Below, in pieces: positions 1 through 13,926 of a DNA stretch of 64,000 bases; the first letter of the stretch is position 1, and the number at the start of each line of letters is the position of its first letter. Location of the stretch: contig NZ_KI391953.1 in assembly GCF_000185725.2 (NCBI RefSeq), forward strand, positions 1 to 64,000, written 5' to 3'. The notes below the pieces were generated by a model. That model was not told the DNA's origin. It saw only the letters and a list, made by a program, of their open reading frames with translations, and made no database searches. The position numbers and the translations under genes are program-made. Origin of the DNA: Segniliparus rugosus ATCC BAA-974 (GTDB lineage: Bacteria > Actinomycetota > Actinomycetes > Mycobacteriales > Mycobacteriaceae).

Positions 1-3000
1 AACGCCAACCGCTCCTCGTTCAACGACGATGACGTCGCCACCACCGTCGCGCCGCCCGCCAACAGCTCCGCCACCACCGCCGTCGCGATCGAACCCTTCC
101 CCGCCCCGTGACCAACGCAGTCTCGTGCGACCACGCGCCGGGAGCCGTGTCCCGAGCAGCCAAGGCATAGGACCGATACGCCTTCGCGAGATCCGTCTTG
201 CCCTCGGTCTCGGCCTTGCCCGCCCACCAGTCGGCCTGCCGGGCGACCGCCTCGCCCGCGCCCGCGAATCGCTCCTGGGAAAGCAACGCCGCAGAGCGCT
301 GCCCGAAGGCCGTCCAGGTCCGGGCCAGGTCTTCGCGAGCAGAAGCCCAGCGGTCGTCGAGCAGGACGGCTTTGCCCTCGTCGAAGACCGGGGCCACAGC
401 CCGGACCCAGTCCTGGCCGAGTTCGGCGGAGACGAGGTCGGCCAGCTCCTGGTCCAGAGAAGAGCCCAACACCGTCTCGGCCTGCGCGGCGGGCTCGGCT
501 GTGTGGCCGAGCTGGTTCAGGACGAAGCGGGCCGTGGCGGCCAGCACGCCGTCCGGGCCGGTGATGTGCTCGGTCAGCTCCGCCAGCGCCGCCACGTCCA
601 CCGTGCCGCCACCGGAGCCGCCCTTGCTCGGCAGCGCGACCGCGACGCCGTTGGCCGCGCCGACCTGGGCGACAGCCGCGTCCACCAGGGCGTCGACCTC
701 CGCCGCGCTCCCCGGAACGCCCAAGCCGCCCAACGCCTCGCCCCGCACGCTCGACCCCTCCCGGGTGCCCAGCGCGATCGCGATCAAAACATGGTCGGCC
801 CAGCCCTGGCCCAACTCCCACACCGACTTGACCCGCTCGATGACGTGGCTGGACCGCTTCCCCGTCGGCCCGAGGACCTTGCGGAGCTGGTCGTTCACCG
901 CGTCCGCGAGCACCGGCCCGAACGGCTTATACGTCCGCGCCAGCTTGACGACCGTGCCCTTCAACGACGGCAAATCCGCCTCCGCAGCCCCGTCGATAGC
1001 CCCCAGGTTCAACTCCGCCCCAAGGTCCAACAACAACTGGTTGCGCCGAGAAGACGCCCCCTCGCACAACGACTCGATGCTGTCCGCCGGAGCCAACTGG
1101 TCCACACGCACCTTCACCGACAACGCGATCAACGCCGTCGCCGCGTCCGCCGCCGTGAACGGCACATCGTCCGGACGCGGACCGCCCGAAAGCGCAGCCG
1201 GAGCCGGGACGGAGACCGGAGCCGCAGGCGCCAGCCCCGGCGAAGCGGGGATTGCTTCTGCCGTCTGCCCCTCCGTCTCGTCTTCCTCATCGAGCACGCC
1301 TTCGTCTGTGCTCGTCGTCGCGGCCCAGTCGCGCTCGACGTTGAAGACCTCCACCCGAGCGCCCGCGAAGAGGTCGAGCCGCAGAGTGTTGCGGGCCATG
1401 TTCGCGACGGTCGGGGCGCTGCCGATGCCGATCTCCACGAACCGCTCGACCTGCAAGCCGCCCGCGAGGACCGGGGAGAAGAGCAGGTCCTGGGTCTCGA
1501 TCCAGCGCACCGGGCTGGCGAACTGCCACGCGAGCAGTTCGACCACCAGGCGGGAGGCGAGCCGGCGCGGCTGCGCGCTCCAGATCGCCCAGTCGCGCAG
1601 AACCTCGCGCAACGGTTCCGAGGGCACCTCGGCGGCGACGGACTCCACGAACTCGCGGTCCAGCGAGAAGACCCGCGCGACCAGGTTCGGGATGTACTTG
1701 CCCACGATCACCGAGGGGTCGACCTCCTCCGGGATCAAGCCCTGGAGCACCTTGCGGAACTCCGGCACCCCCTCCCGCAGCAGGGTGGAGTGGAACGGCA
1801 CGTCGATCCCCGGCACCCGGATGAACGAGGCCTTCCCGCCGACCTCCTCCTGCAAGCGGGCGCATTCTCGCTCCAGGATCTCGATCCCCCGGACCGTGCC
1901 GGCGATGGCGTACTGGGTGCCGCGCAGGTTGTAGTTCACGATCTGCAGGAACTCGCCAGCGCGCGCGGCAAGCTCTTCGACCCACGCGAACACCTCGTCG
2001 TCCGCCAGGCCGAGGTGGACCGGGCGGATCGCCGCCATCTGATAGTTCGAGCGGCCCTGCTCGTCGCGGGGCAGGAAGTTGTTCATCGTCATGCCGCGCT
2101 GATACACCACCGCCAGCACCGCGGTGGGCGAGAACGTCCCGGCAATCGAGGCGATGGCGTTGTACTCGCCCACGGAGTGGCCCGCGAGGAACGCGTCCGG
2201 CACATACGCCCCGGTCTCCTTGAGCTCGGCGACCTGCGCGAGCGCGGTCACCGCCATCGCGACCTGCGTGAACTGGGTCAGATGCAGCACGCCGTCCGGG
2301 TGGTCGTAGCGCACGCCGTCCACGACGATCCAGGTCGGGTTGTCCCGCACCACGCCCAGGATCGAGAAGCCCAGCCGCTCCTTGGTGAACGCGTCCGCCT
2401 CGTCCCAGACTTTGCGGGCCGCCTTGGACCGGCCCCGCGCGGCCAGGCCCATGCCCTTGGTCTGCACGCCCTGGCCGGGGAACGCGTAGACCGTCTTCGG
2501 CGGCGCGAGGCGCGCGGAGGCCGCCATCACCAGCTCGCCGTCCACCCGGCACGAGACCTCGACGAGCTCCCCTCCGTGATCGACGCCGACGCGGTCCACG
2601 CGGACGGTGACCGGGGACTCCGGGTACACCATGCCGAGGAAGCGGGAGGTCCAGCCGACGATCCGGCGCGGGGCGGGCTGCCCGTCGCGCATGTCCACCG
2701 CCGCGACCACCTGCTGCGCGGCCGAGGAGAGCCACATGCCGTGCACGATCGGCATCGGCAGCCCCGCGAGCTTCGCCGCCGTCAGACTCGTGTGGATCGG
2801 GTTATGGTCGCCCGAGACCTGCGCGAACGCCGTCAGATCGGCAGGGGCCACGATGGTCGCCTCGCGCCGCTTGGCCCGAGCCGTGTCCACGGCGGGCTCG
2901 GGAATCTCGCCGCCGGCGCGAACCGGGTCCGAGGGCTCCCCCTCCCCGACCCGGCCACGGATCGCGAACCGCTCGACCAGCCAAGCCACCGGCTTGCCGC

Positions 3001-6000
3001 TCGCCTCGTCCGCGATGGCCACCTCGACCTCCACGACTCGGCCCAGCCCGGTGTCGGCCACCCCGACCAGCCTCGCGTCAATGCCGAAGGCCGTCTCCCA
3101 GGACGGGATCTCGCCCGCGAGCCGCACCGCGTGGTCCAGGTGCACAAGGTCGAGAAGTCCTTCGACCACCCCTTTGCCCTCTTCCGTCCGCGCCGAGCCG
3201 AGCACCGCGAACACCGCCGGCCAGGAGAGGCCGACCAGCACGTCCGGCACCACCTTCCCCAGATACGGGATGGTCGCGGGCTGCAGCGGCTTGGGCAGGG
3301 TCACCGCCGTGACCCCGGCGTGGTCCGCGGGCAGATTCGGCGACCAAGGCACCGTGATCCGGGCGGCGACGGCGCTGGTCTCCGAAGGAGCCGTCGGCGG
3401 CAGCTCGCCACCTGCGAGGACCTGGAGCAGGCCGGTCATCGCGTTCGCCGCGTCCGCGTCCGCGAACACCGGCGCGCCGCCCGTGGCCGCAGAGGCGGGC
3501 ACGGTGAAGCGCAGCGCGAGCCACGTCCCGTTCACCGGGATGGACAGCGTGATCCGGTCCGCCTCGGTGCGCGTGAGCGTCGCCCCGGTCACCCGGTGCC
3601 CGAGGAGATGCGGCTCCACCTGCTGCCAGGCTTCCAAGTCGCCGAGCCGGTGGACCGGGTTCGTGACAAGGCGACCGGCCCACAGCACGTCCGGGGCCGC
3701 GAGGAAGACGCCGAGCGATCCGGAGAACGCGGTCTCCCGTCGCGCCGGAACGTTCTTCGGGGTCAACCCCGCCGCCACGAGTTTGTCCACTGTCGCCCGT
3801 TCGAACCGGTCGAGAAGCTCGCCCACCGGCTCGTCCGCCCTGGTGATGCCCGCGACCGCCACCGGGCCGGGGATCACGCAGACCTGGTCGGCCGAATAGC
3901 GGGGGTCGTGCGCCTGCCAGAGCGAGTCGCTGCGCCACCAGCGGCGCACGTCCTTGTCGACGACCGGCACGAAGCACACCGGCTTGCCGATCTGCTTGCA
4001 GAGCGTCGTGAAGAACGCCACGTCCGCCGGATGCAAGACGGTCTGGTCGAGGTCTGCGTACGCCTCGGCGAGTTTGGCGATCGCTCCGTGGCCGTCCGCC
4101 ACCGAGTCCAGGTCGGGGAAGAGCGTCGGGATCTCCCCCTCGTCCGCGTCGGCGAGCCGCGCCTCGGTCCGCCGCGCCATCGCGAGGAACCGCTCCTGCC
4201 AGGTGACGTCCAGCCACTTCTCGGACTGCAAGCCCGTCGGCGAGATGTCGCCCGCGTCCGAAAGCTCCACGTAGCGCTCCAGCCACTCGCGGTAGGTCAT
4301 CGCGGCGACCTCGCCGAAGTACGGCTTCGCGGTCTTGTTCAGCGCCGCGACGATCTCGTCCTTGCGCTTGGCGACGGCCTCCTCGTCGCCCGCGACCTCG
4401 TCGAGCAGCCTGCCGCACTGCGAGGCGGCGTTGTCGATCTCGTGGATGTCCGCGCCGAGCTGGCTGCGACCGGAGGCCATGCCGCCGGACTCCCCGCCCG
4501 CAGGGATCCACTCCGAGGAGCCTGCGGTCTCGACCAGAAGCCGCTTCACGTCCGGCGAGGTCGTCGCCTCCAATGTCGCCATCGCGGCGGTGCCGACCAG
4601 GATCCCGTCCACCGGCATCCTCGGATAGCCGAGCCGCTCGGACCACTCGCCGGTCAAATACTCCGCCGCGCGCTCGGCGGTGCCGATCCCGCCGCCGACG
4701 CAGACCACCAAGTTCGGCTGCTCGCGCAGCTCGTGGTAGGTGGCGAGCAGCAGGTCGTCCAGATCCTCCCAGGAGTGGTGCCCGCCTGCGCGTCCGCCCT
4801 CGATATGGGCGATGACCTTCTGCCCGCCGCCGACCTCCTTCGCGATCCGGACCACCGATTTGATCTGGGCGACCGTGCCCGGCTTGAAGGCGACGCTCGA
4901 GAAACCAGCCTGACGCAGCTCCTCCACCAGCTCCAACGCCTCCGGGAGGTCGGGGATCCCCGCCGTGATGACCAGCCCGTCGAACGGGGCCCCCGCCGCG
5001 CGCGCCTTCGGGACGAGCCGCTTGCCCCCACGTGCAGCTTCCACAAATACGGATCGAGGAACATCGCGTTGAACTGCGCCGCGCGGCCCGGCTCGAGCAG
5101 CTCTTTCAGCCCCGCCACGTGCCCGGCGAAGATCGCCTCGGTGACCTGGCCGCCGCCCGCCAGCTCCGCCCAATGCCCCGCGTTCGCCGCGGCCGCCACG
5201 ATCCCCGGGTCCACCGTCGTCGGGGTCATCCCCGCCAACAGCATCGGAGAACGCCCGGTCAGCTTGGTGAACGCGGTCTGCGCGGCGAGCTTGCCGTCCG
5301 GCAGCCGCACCAGCTCCGGGGCGAAATCCGACCATCGCTTCGGCAGCGAAGGAGCCTCGCCCGGCGTGAAGAGCGCCCGCTGGCCCGCTCTCGTCGCGAT
5401 GGAGACCAGGCCGACGCCCTGGCCCCGGACCACCGGGGCGGTGAGCCGTGCGAGCATGTCGCCGGGGCCCGCGTCGAGGATCCACCGCACCCCTGCGTCG
5501 AGGAGACCTTCCACTTGGCGCACCCAATCCACCGGCTCCACCAGGATCTGCTGCGCGAACGACCTGCCGAGCTCCACGTCGAGGCCGCAGCGGGCGGCCC
5601 AGTCGCCGACCAGGTCCACCGCAGGGGCCAAGTGCGGGTGGTGGAAGCCGACCGTCGCGTGCACCGGCTCAAACAGGGGGGCGAACACCGAGCCGCCGCG
5701 CAGCTTCTTCTTGCGCTCCGTGGTTTGTTTCTCCGAAACGCCCTTGGCATACGCCTGGAACGCCGCAAGCCGCAGCGGGTTGCCGGAGATGGTCGCCGAG
5801 CGGCGCCCGTTGCGCAGCGCGAGCACGGGGTCGCCTGGGTGGTTGTGGATCGCGTGGAACTCGGCGAGCAAGCCGCGCATGGCTTCGGGGTCGACATTGC
5901 GCACGGACACGAGCGTGGGGGCTTGGTCCGAGCCGATCAGTCCGTTGCGCCGTCCGACCAACGAGGCGGCCGCCGCGATGATCTGCCCCAACGCCAGGAA

Positions 6001-6492
6001 TTGCGCGTCCTGCTCGCCGCCCTGTTCCGCCGCCGCGGCCGCGAGGACGCCGAGGGAGTGCCCCGCGAAGCCGACCGGGCGATTGCCGCGCCAGTCCAGC
6101 CCGAGCGCGGTGAGCGCGTGCAGGGCGAGCGCCTGGGCGAAGAAGATGCCAGGCCCGGAGACCGCGGGCGGCAGCACCATGGACTCCTCGGGGGCCTCCT
6201 CCCACTCCATCCACGCCAGCGGCTCGAAGCCGTACGGGCGGGCGACGGACAGCTCGTCCGCGACCGGGCGCACCAGCGCGGCCGCCTCCGCGAGCAGCCA
6301 CCGCGCGTGCCCCTCCAGCCCGGCCCCCCGGACCAGCTCCGCCAGCGGGGCGAACCACGAGGCGCCCTGTCCGCCGAAGCCGATCGCGTACGGCTCCCCC
6401 GCCAAGATCTGGTCGGCGAGGCTCAGCTCGCCCATGTCGCTTCGGACCTCGACCTGCTCGTCCCGTCCGAGCTCACGTCCCTGCGTTGTCAT
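1..6492 (-). CDS. fas: Type I multifunctional fatty acid synthase (3' end outside window; two frameshifts)
   Basis: FAS I carries out all steps of de novo fatty acid synthesis on one cytosolic polypeptide and feeds the mycolate pathway in mycobacteria. Domains in order with approximate residues: acetyltransferase (GHSLG near 146), enoyl reductase (GGRAGGHHSWEDL and VCVGGGIGTAERAA, about 560-610), MaoC-like dehydratase (GDHNPIHTS near 1230), malonyl/palmitoyl transferase (FPGQGVQ, then GHSVG near 1440), acyl carrier region (GASSRRNQLLLDLGAEL near 1805) and the start of the ketoreductase (ALVTG near 2125). The ketosynthase lies beyond base 1. The start ATG at 6492 has GGAAGGAGC eight bases upstream. 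The frame breaks at C-run 5025-5029 and again at C-run 104-107; one extra base in each run restores the family sequence (LHVGGKRLV and VTGAGKGSIATAV). M. tuberculosis Fas is about 3069 residues. Confidence 0.95.
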
Positions 6493-6947
6493 GACGACGC
6501 TCCTTCCAACCATGCGCGGATAAAAATTAAGGAATGTCTAAGATTTCTTAGGAAATCTTCACAGGATGTCGAGCGAGGCTCGCGTGGCCAGATTAAGGGA
6601 TCCGACCACGGCCCGCTCTGCGACGACGAGCGGCCTCGCCGCCGAAGGCCGCACGGCTCCCGCCCCTCGGGATCGCCCCCCTTCGACGGGACGAGGCGAT
6701 GCGCCCCGCCCGCCCGCGCGACCCCCTGCGCCGACCGCGCGACTCGCGTTGTCCAAGCGCGGGAAGTTTCCTCATACGTATACGCGCGTTCGCTTGTATC
6801 GACGCCCGCCGCCATGCGTCCGTCGAACCCCTCCAGCGCGCCGGAGCCGTTTCCCATGAGGCGCGTCGCGCTCGCGCCTCACCTTGGCGAGCGCGTCGTC
6901 TATTGCATCACAACAGCGGTAATCCGTCAGTCTCCAGGCAGGGCCGG
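6493..6947. other. Intergenic stretch between fas and the DUF5134 gene
   Basis: No credible gene is seen in this 455-base stretch; the open frames across it have no family features or ribosome-binding sites. It holds the AT-rich fas promoter side with the repeat at 6540-6559, and a GC hairpin at 6858-6880 (GAGGCGCG and CGCGCCTC around a 7-base loop) that could act as a weak terminator behind the DUF5134 gene. Confidence 0.5.
6540..6559. promoter_or_regulatory. Inverted repeat in the fas promoter region
   Basis: AAGATTTC and GAAATCTT form perfect 8-bp arms around TTAG, 48 bases upstream of the fas start and inside an AT-rich patch that stands out from its surroundings. The position and symmetry suit an operator for a dimeric repressor or activator of fas such as FasR; the identity of the regulator is inference. 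Confidence 0.4.
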
Positions 6948-7658
6948 CTACACCATCGCCACAGCCATGACTCCCATGCCGAGCGCCATCGCCACTTCGC
7001 AGAGCAGCTCCGCCTCCGCGAGGCTGGAGCGGCCGTTGTTCTTGCGCAGCTCGAAATAGCGGCGCAGCCACCACAGCGTCGCGGCGAAGAACATCACGCC
7101 GAACGCAACGTCCACGACGCTGATCCAGATCGGCGCGGCGTGCTGCGCGGGGCTCGGAGCCGCCGCGTCCATGGACATGCCCGGCATGGACATGCCCGGC
7201 ATGTCCATGCCCGCCATGCCTCCCGAGCGCGGAGCGGCCGCCGAGGGCCGGCCGTCCGCCAGCCAGCCCGCCATCACAACGACCATCCACAGCATGGCCG
7301 CCATCATCGCCGCGTGGTACCAGACCGCCGCCCGGCCCGACGCGCAGACAAAGCCCGTCACGCCTTGAAAAGGCGCGCTGCGGTAGGGGCCCTTCCCGCA
7401 AACTCTGCGCGTTGGGGATAGGGCCAGCATGGCGAACCACGCCGTCGCGACCCCGAAGACCACGATCTGCGCGGGATAGGGAGCCGTCGGGGTCCCCGGT
7501 TCGACCATCGCGAGCATCGACAAGCACATGAGCAGGTTGAAGACGTGGCCGATCTTGCCCCGCCAGATCCCCGGACGCACCAGCCGCCACGCGCAGTAGC
7601 CGGCCGAAAACAGGAAAAGGGCGACAAGCACCCATCGCAGCCACGGGTCGGCGATCAT
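6948..7658 (-). CDS. DUF5134-like integral membrane protein with methionine-rich loop
   Basis: A protein of about 236 residues with around five to six hydrophobic segments, starting MIADPWLRWVLVALFLFSAG. Between membrane segments lies a Met-rich stretch (residues about 145-160: MAGMDMPGMSMPGMSM) of the MxxM/MxM type that binds copper(I) in other copper proteins. The start ATG (7658) overlaps the TGA of the upstream PepSY gene as ATGA, so the two are translationally coupled. The function is unknown. The Met-rich motif and the PepSY partner together suggest a metal-related or redox membrane role, which is inference. Confidence 0.75.
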   Translation of the reverse strand: MIADPWLRWVLVALFLFSAGYCAWRLVRPGIWRGKIGHVFNLLMCLSMLAMVEPGTPTAPYPAQIVVFGVATAWFAMLALSPTRRVCGKGPYRSAPFQGVTGFVCASGRAAVWYHAAMMAAMLWMVVVMAGWLADGRPSAAAPRSGGMAGMDMPGMSMPGMSMDAAAPSPAQHAAPIWISVVDVAFGVMFFAATLWWLRRYFELRKNNGRSSLAEAELLCEVAMALGMGVMAVAMV

Positions 7659-9028
7659 TGGGCCTCGTGCGCCCTTCGCCTCGCGAGCGTCCCGAGCAAC
7701 ACGTCGAGCGCGACGAACGCGACGAGGCTCGCGCCGAGCACGGGAAAGAACCACCCGGCGAACAGCATCGCGCCCACCAGCGCCGCCGCCGTGGCCGGCG
7801 GCAAACCGACGAGCGTCCCCCGCGCCGGGGCCGCGGGCAGCAGCTCGCCGCCAGAACGCCGCAGACCGCCGCCAGAACGCCGGAAACGGAGCCACCACAT
7901 GCGGTAGCCGTAGAGGATCATCGCGACCAATCCTATCCCGATCACGGCGAGGACCAGCTGGTTCGCCCAGCCGAACAAAAGTCCCATGTGCAGGGCGATG
8001 GCCCATTGCGTGATCTTCGCGAGCAGCGGCCAATCCGCGAACTGGCTGAGCCCCACCACCGAGCCCGTGTCGGGGTCCACCGCGGCCCGGTCGTAGCGCA
8101 TCGGGTAGGCCCGCTCCCGGTCGGACACCGTCCACGCGGCCTCCTGCCCGGCGGCTGGCGTGACCAGCAGCGGGTCGACCAGGCCGACAGATCTCGCCCC
8201 CGCCTCGACGCGGTCGATCCGCTCCAGCCATTCGCGCTGGTCCTGGGCCACCGCCCGTGCCTGCTGACCCGGTGTTTTCACGGGCCTTGTCTTGGCGAGC
8301 GGCGGATTGGCCCCCGAGAGCGCCGTGCGCAGATCGTCGATGTTGTTCCCGGCGTGCAGCGACCAGGACAGGCCCGAAGCCGACAGGAACAGCAGGCCCG
8401 GCGCGAGGGCCAAGCCCAGCATCGCGTGCCGGGAGCGCAGCCGGGCTCGACGGTCCTTCTCCTCGGATCGCCGTTTGGACCAGCGCCACAAGAATGGCCC
8501 GCTGAGCACCAGCACCCACAGCCAGCTCGCGGACAGCTCCGCGTAATTGCGGCCGAACTCGCCGAGGAACAACGTCCGGTGCAAGTCGTCCACCCACTTC
8601 CCCTCGAAGACCTGCACCCCGTCGCCGGGGGCGGAGCCCCGGACCTGCGCGGTGTACGGGTCGACGAACACCGCGCACGGGCAGCCCGCGCCCGAGACGA
8701 CGACCTTGGTGGTGGACTCGGCGCGCTCCCCCGTCGCCACAGACACGACGTCGCGGCCCGGATACGCCAGCTGGGCGGCGCGGACCTGCTGCGAAAGGGG
8801 CAGCTTGGCCTCCTTGACCGTTTCGACGGACAGCTCGTGCCGGTGCAGCGACTGCGCGAGGCTCGGGGCGACGGTGTACATCACCCCCGTGACCGCCGAA
8901 ACCAGCAGGAACGGGCCGACGAACACCCCGACGTAGAAATGCAACCGGCGCAAGAAAGCCAAAGCCGCTGCTCGGCGGTTTGCCGACGGCGCGGGCGCGG
9001 GGGCATGAGACTGGGCAGTCGTCGTCAT
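7655..9028 (-). CDS. PepSY-associated transmembrane protein
   Basis: A protein of 457 residues. An N-terminal segment (about 28-52, FYVGVFVGPFLLVSAVTGVM) is followed by a periplasmic PepSY-type region, then more membrane helices around residues 165-185, 205-225, 335-360 and 410-445. The layout is that of PepSY_TM proteins, many of which sit next to iron- or copper-handling genes and resemble sulfite-reductase or siderophore-reductase membrane subunits. ATG at 9028. The stop overlaps the next gene (DUF5134), so the pair forms an operon. The substrate is not evident from the sequence. Confidence 0.8.
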   Translation of the reverse strand: MTTTAQSHAPAPAPSANRRAAALAFLRRLHFYVGVFVGPFLLVSAVTGVMYTVAPSLAQSLHRHELSVETVKEAKLPLSQQVRAAQLAYPGRDVVSVATGERAESTTKVVVSGAGCPCAVFVDPYTAQVRGSAPGDGVQVFEGKWVDDLHRTLFLGEFGRNYAELSASWLWVLVLSGPFLWRWSKRRSEEKDRRARLRSRHAMLGLALAPGLLFLSASGLSWSLHAGNNIDDLRTALSGANPPLAKTRPVKTPGQQARAVAQDQREWLERIDRVEAGARSVGLVDPLLVTPAAGQEAAWTVSDRERAYPMRYDRAAVDPDTGSVVGLSQFADWPLLAKITQWAIALHMGLLFGWANQLVLAVIGIGLVAMILYGYRMWWLRFRRSGGGLRRSGGELLPAAPARGTLVGLPPATAAALVGAMLFAGWFFPVLGASLVAFVALDVLLGTLARRRAHEAQ

Positions 9029-9156
9029 ATGTCACAAGTCGGATATGGAGCCGGGGAAGTTCCCGGCCTCTTGGGAAGTCACGCTAGACTGCGAAATGAG
9101 CTCTGAGGAATCTCTGAGAAAAGAGAAGGCCTGAAGAACGGATAGCGGCGAAAGGG

Positions 9157-10496
9157 GTGACGGTGCGTACCTTGTATCCCCTCTCGGTGCTCAAAACAGA
9201 CGCCACGCCGTTCCGCCGCGCCGGCGGGTCCGAGGCGGACAACGAGACCGATTTCCTCGAGCTGCTCTGGGAGCGCGCGCAGACCAGCCCCGGCAAGCTC
9301 GCCGCGACCGCGCTCGGGCTGATCCTGCTCATCCTGGTCGCGGGCGTCACCGCCGCGCAGTCCGTCGCCGAGCGGGCGCAGGGCCTGGACACCACGCTGC
9401 ACCGGGCCGAGCCGCTCACCAACGTCACCTTGACCCTGTACACCGAGCTGTCCATCGCCGACGCCGTCACCGGGGCCGTGTTCCTCTCCCCCGGCCTGGA
9501 GTCGCAGGAGATGCGCGACCGGTACGACAAGGCCATCGCCTCGGCCTCGGCGGCCACCGTCCAAGTCGCCGCCAACACGCAGAGCCCCCAGCTGCTGACC
9601 ATCTCCGAAGAGCTTCCGGTGTACACCAAGCTCGTGGAGAGCGCGAAGGTCTACAACCGGGCGGGCAAGCCGGTCGGCGCGGCCTACCTCAGCCAGGCTT
9701 CCCACCTCATGCAGACCGTGATCCTGCCCGCTGCCGAGCACATGCACCGCGACCAGATCGACGCGCTGGAAGCCGCCCAGGAGCAGCAGACCCAGCCTCC
9801 TTGGGCGCTCACGCTGCTCCTCCTTGCGGCCTTGGGCTGCCTCGTCCTCGCGCAACTGCGGCTGGCCCGGCGCTCCCGGCGCAGGTTCAACCCCGGCCTC
9901 ATCCTTTCGAGCGGCTGTTTCGCGCTCCTCCTGCTCTGGTTCTTCGTGTCCTCCCTCTTCTTGGTGACGCTGAGCGGAGACGGCAAAAGCGAAGGCACCG
10001 ACCCGCTCCGCATGCTCACCGCCGCCAGGATCAGCGTGCAGCAGGCCCGCACCCAGGAAACCCTCCAGCTGCTCCGCCGGGGCGACGAGGACCAGCTCGA
10101 ACAGAGCTACCGGGCCAGCATGGCCTCGGCCCAGGAGCAGCTGGACAAACTGAACCCGCAGCAGGGCGAGGCCGGGGCCCGCCAAACCGCCGCCAACGCG
10201 GTCAAGGCCTGGACCAAAACCCACGAGCAGCTGCGCAAGGACCTCACCGCCGGCATGTACGGCGAATCGGTGGAGCTGGCCATCGGCCCGGGACCGGACG
10301 CGTGCGCCGCGCATTACCGGGCGCTGGACACCGCGCTGACCTCGGACATCGAGCATTCGCGGGTGACGCTGCGCGACTCGGTCGCTGGCGCGCGCGAAGC
10401 GCTGACCGCGCTGGCCCCCGCGACCGTCGTCCTCACCGTCTGCGCCGCCGCGTTCGTTGTGGCGGGTTACTGGCCTCGATTGGGCGAGTATCGGGC

Positions 10497-10500
<4 letters not shown>
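9157..10500 (+). CDS. glnX: GlnX-like membrane sensor protein
   Basis: A protein of 447 residues with an N-terminal membrane helix (about 50-70), an extracytoplasmic helical domain (about 75-205), two central helices (about 210-232 and 252-275), a second extracytoplasmic domain (about 280-410) and a C-terminal helix (about 415-440). The layout and the position directly before glnH and pknG match Rv0412c (GlnX) of M. tuberculosis, which with GlnH passes an amino-acid signal to PknG. The GTG start at 9157 gives MTVRTLYPLSV; GTG 9163 is an alternative. The stop overlaps the glnH start (ATGA). Confidence 0.85.
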
Positions 10501-13672
<3,172 letters not shown>

Positions 13673-13739
13673 TTTCCCGGCGCGCGCAACCCTCCGAAGC
13701 GGAGGCCGCATCCGGCAAAAGCGGGGAGAGACGAAAAGA

Positions 13740-13799
13740 GCGACCCGCTCAACCCGCCCCAGACGGGGGGAGGGGAAACAAGGGCGAGGAGCGGGTCGC
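13740..13799 (+). terminator. Possible hairpin after pknG
   Basis: GCGACCCGCTC (13740-13750) and GAGCGGGTCGC (13789-13799) are perfect 11-bp inverted arms flanking a GC-rich loop. There is no T tract, so this would be a weak or factor-assisted terminator for the glnX-glnH-pknG operon. Confidence 0.35.
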
Positions 13800-13865
13800 C
13801 GATTTCAGTGTAGCGCACAAGAAGGCTGCGCACAACTTCGATGATCAGGTATTTTGCGGCTCTAA

Positions 13866-13892
13866 CTTGACATATGACCGTGGCGTGTCAAG
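13866..13892. terminator. Inverted repeat downstream of fgd
   Basis: CTTGACA and TGTCAAG form perfect 7-bp arms around a 13-base loop, 35 bases beyond the fgd stop. It lies between two convergent genes, so a terminator role is likelier than an operator. Confidence 0.3.
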
Positions 13893-13926
13893 CGTCAGAT
13901 TCCTCGCCGCAGAACGCCCGTCCGCC

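Noticed and set aside
29..6523. A very long open frame on the plus strand opposite fas
   Set aside because: Its predicted protein is Arg/Pro/His-rich with no family features; it is the stop-poor antisense frame typical of GC-rich coding DNA, and the minus strand has clear FAS I domains.
6493..6947. Several short frames between fas and the DUF5134 gene
   Set aside because: No ribosome-binding sites, no hydrophobic or family patterns, and Arg-rich composition.
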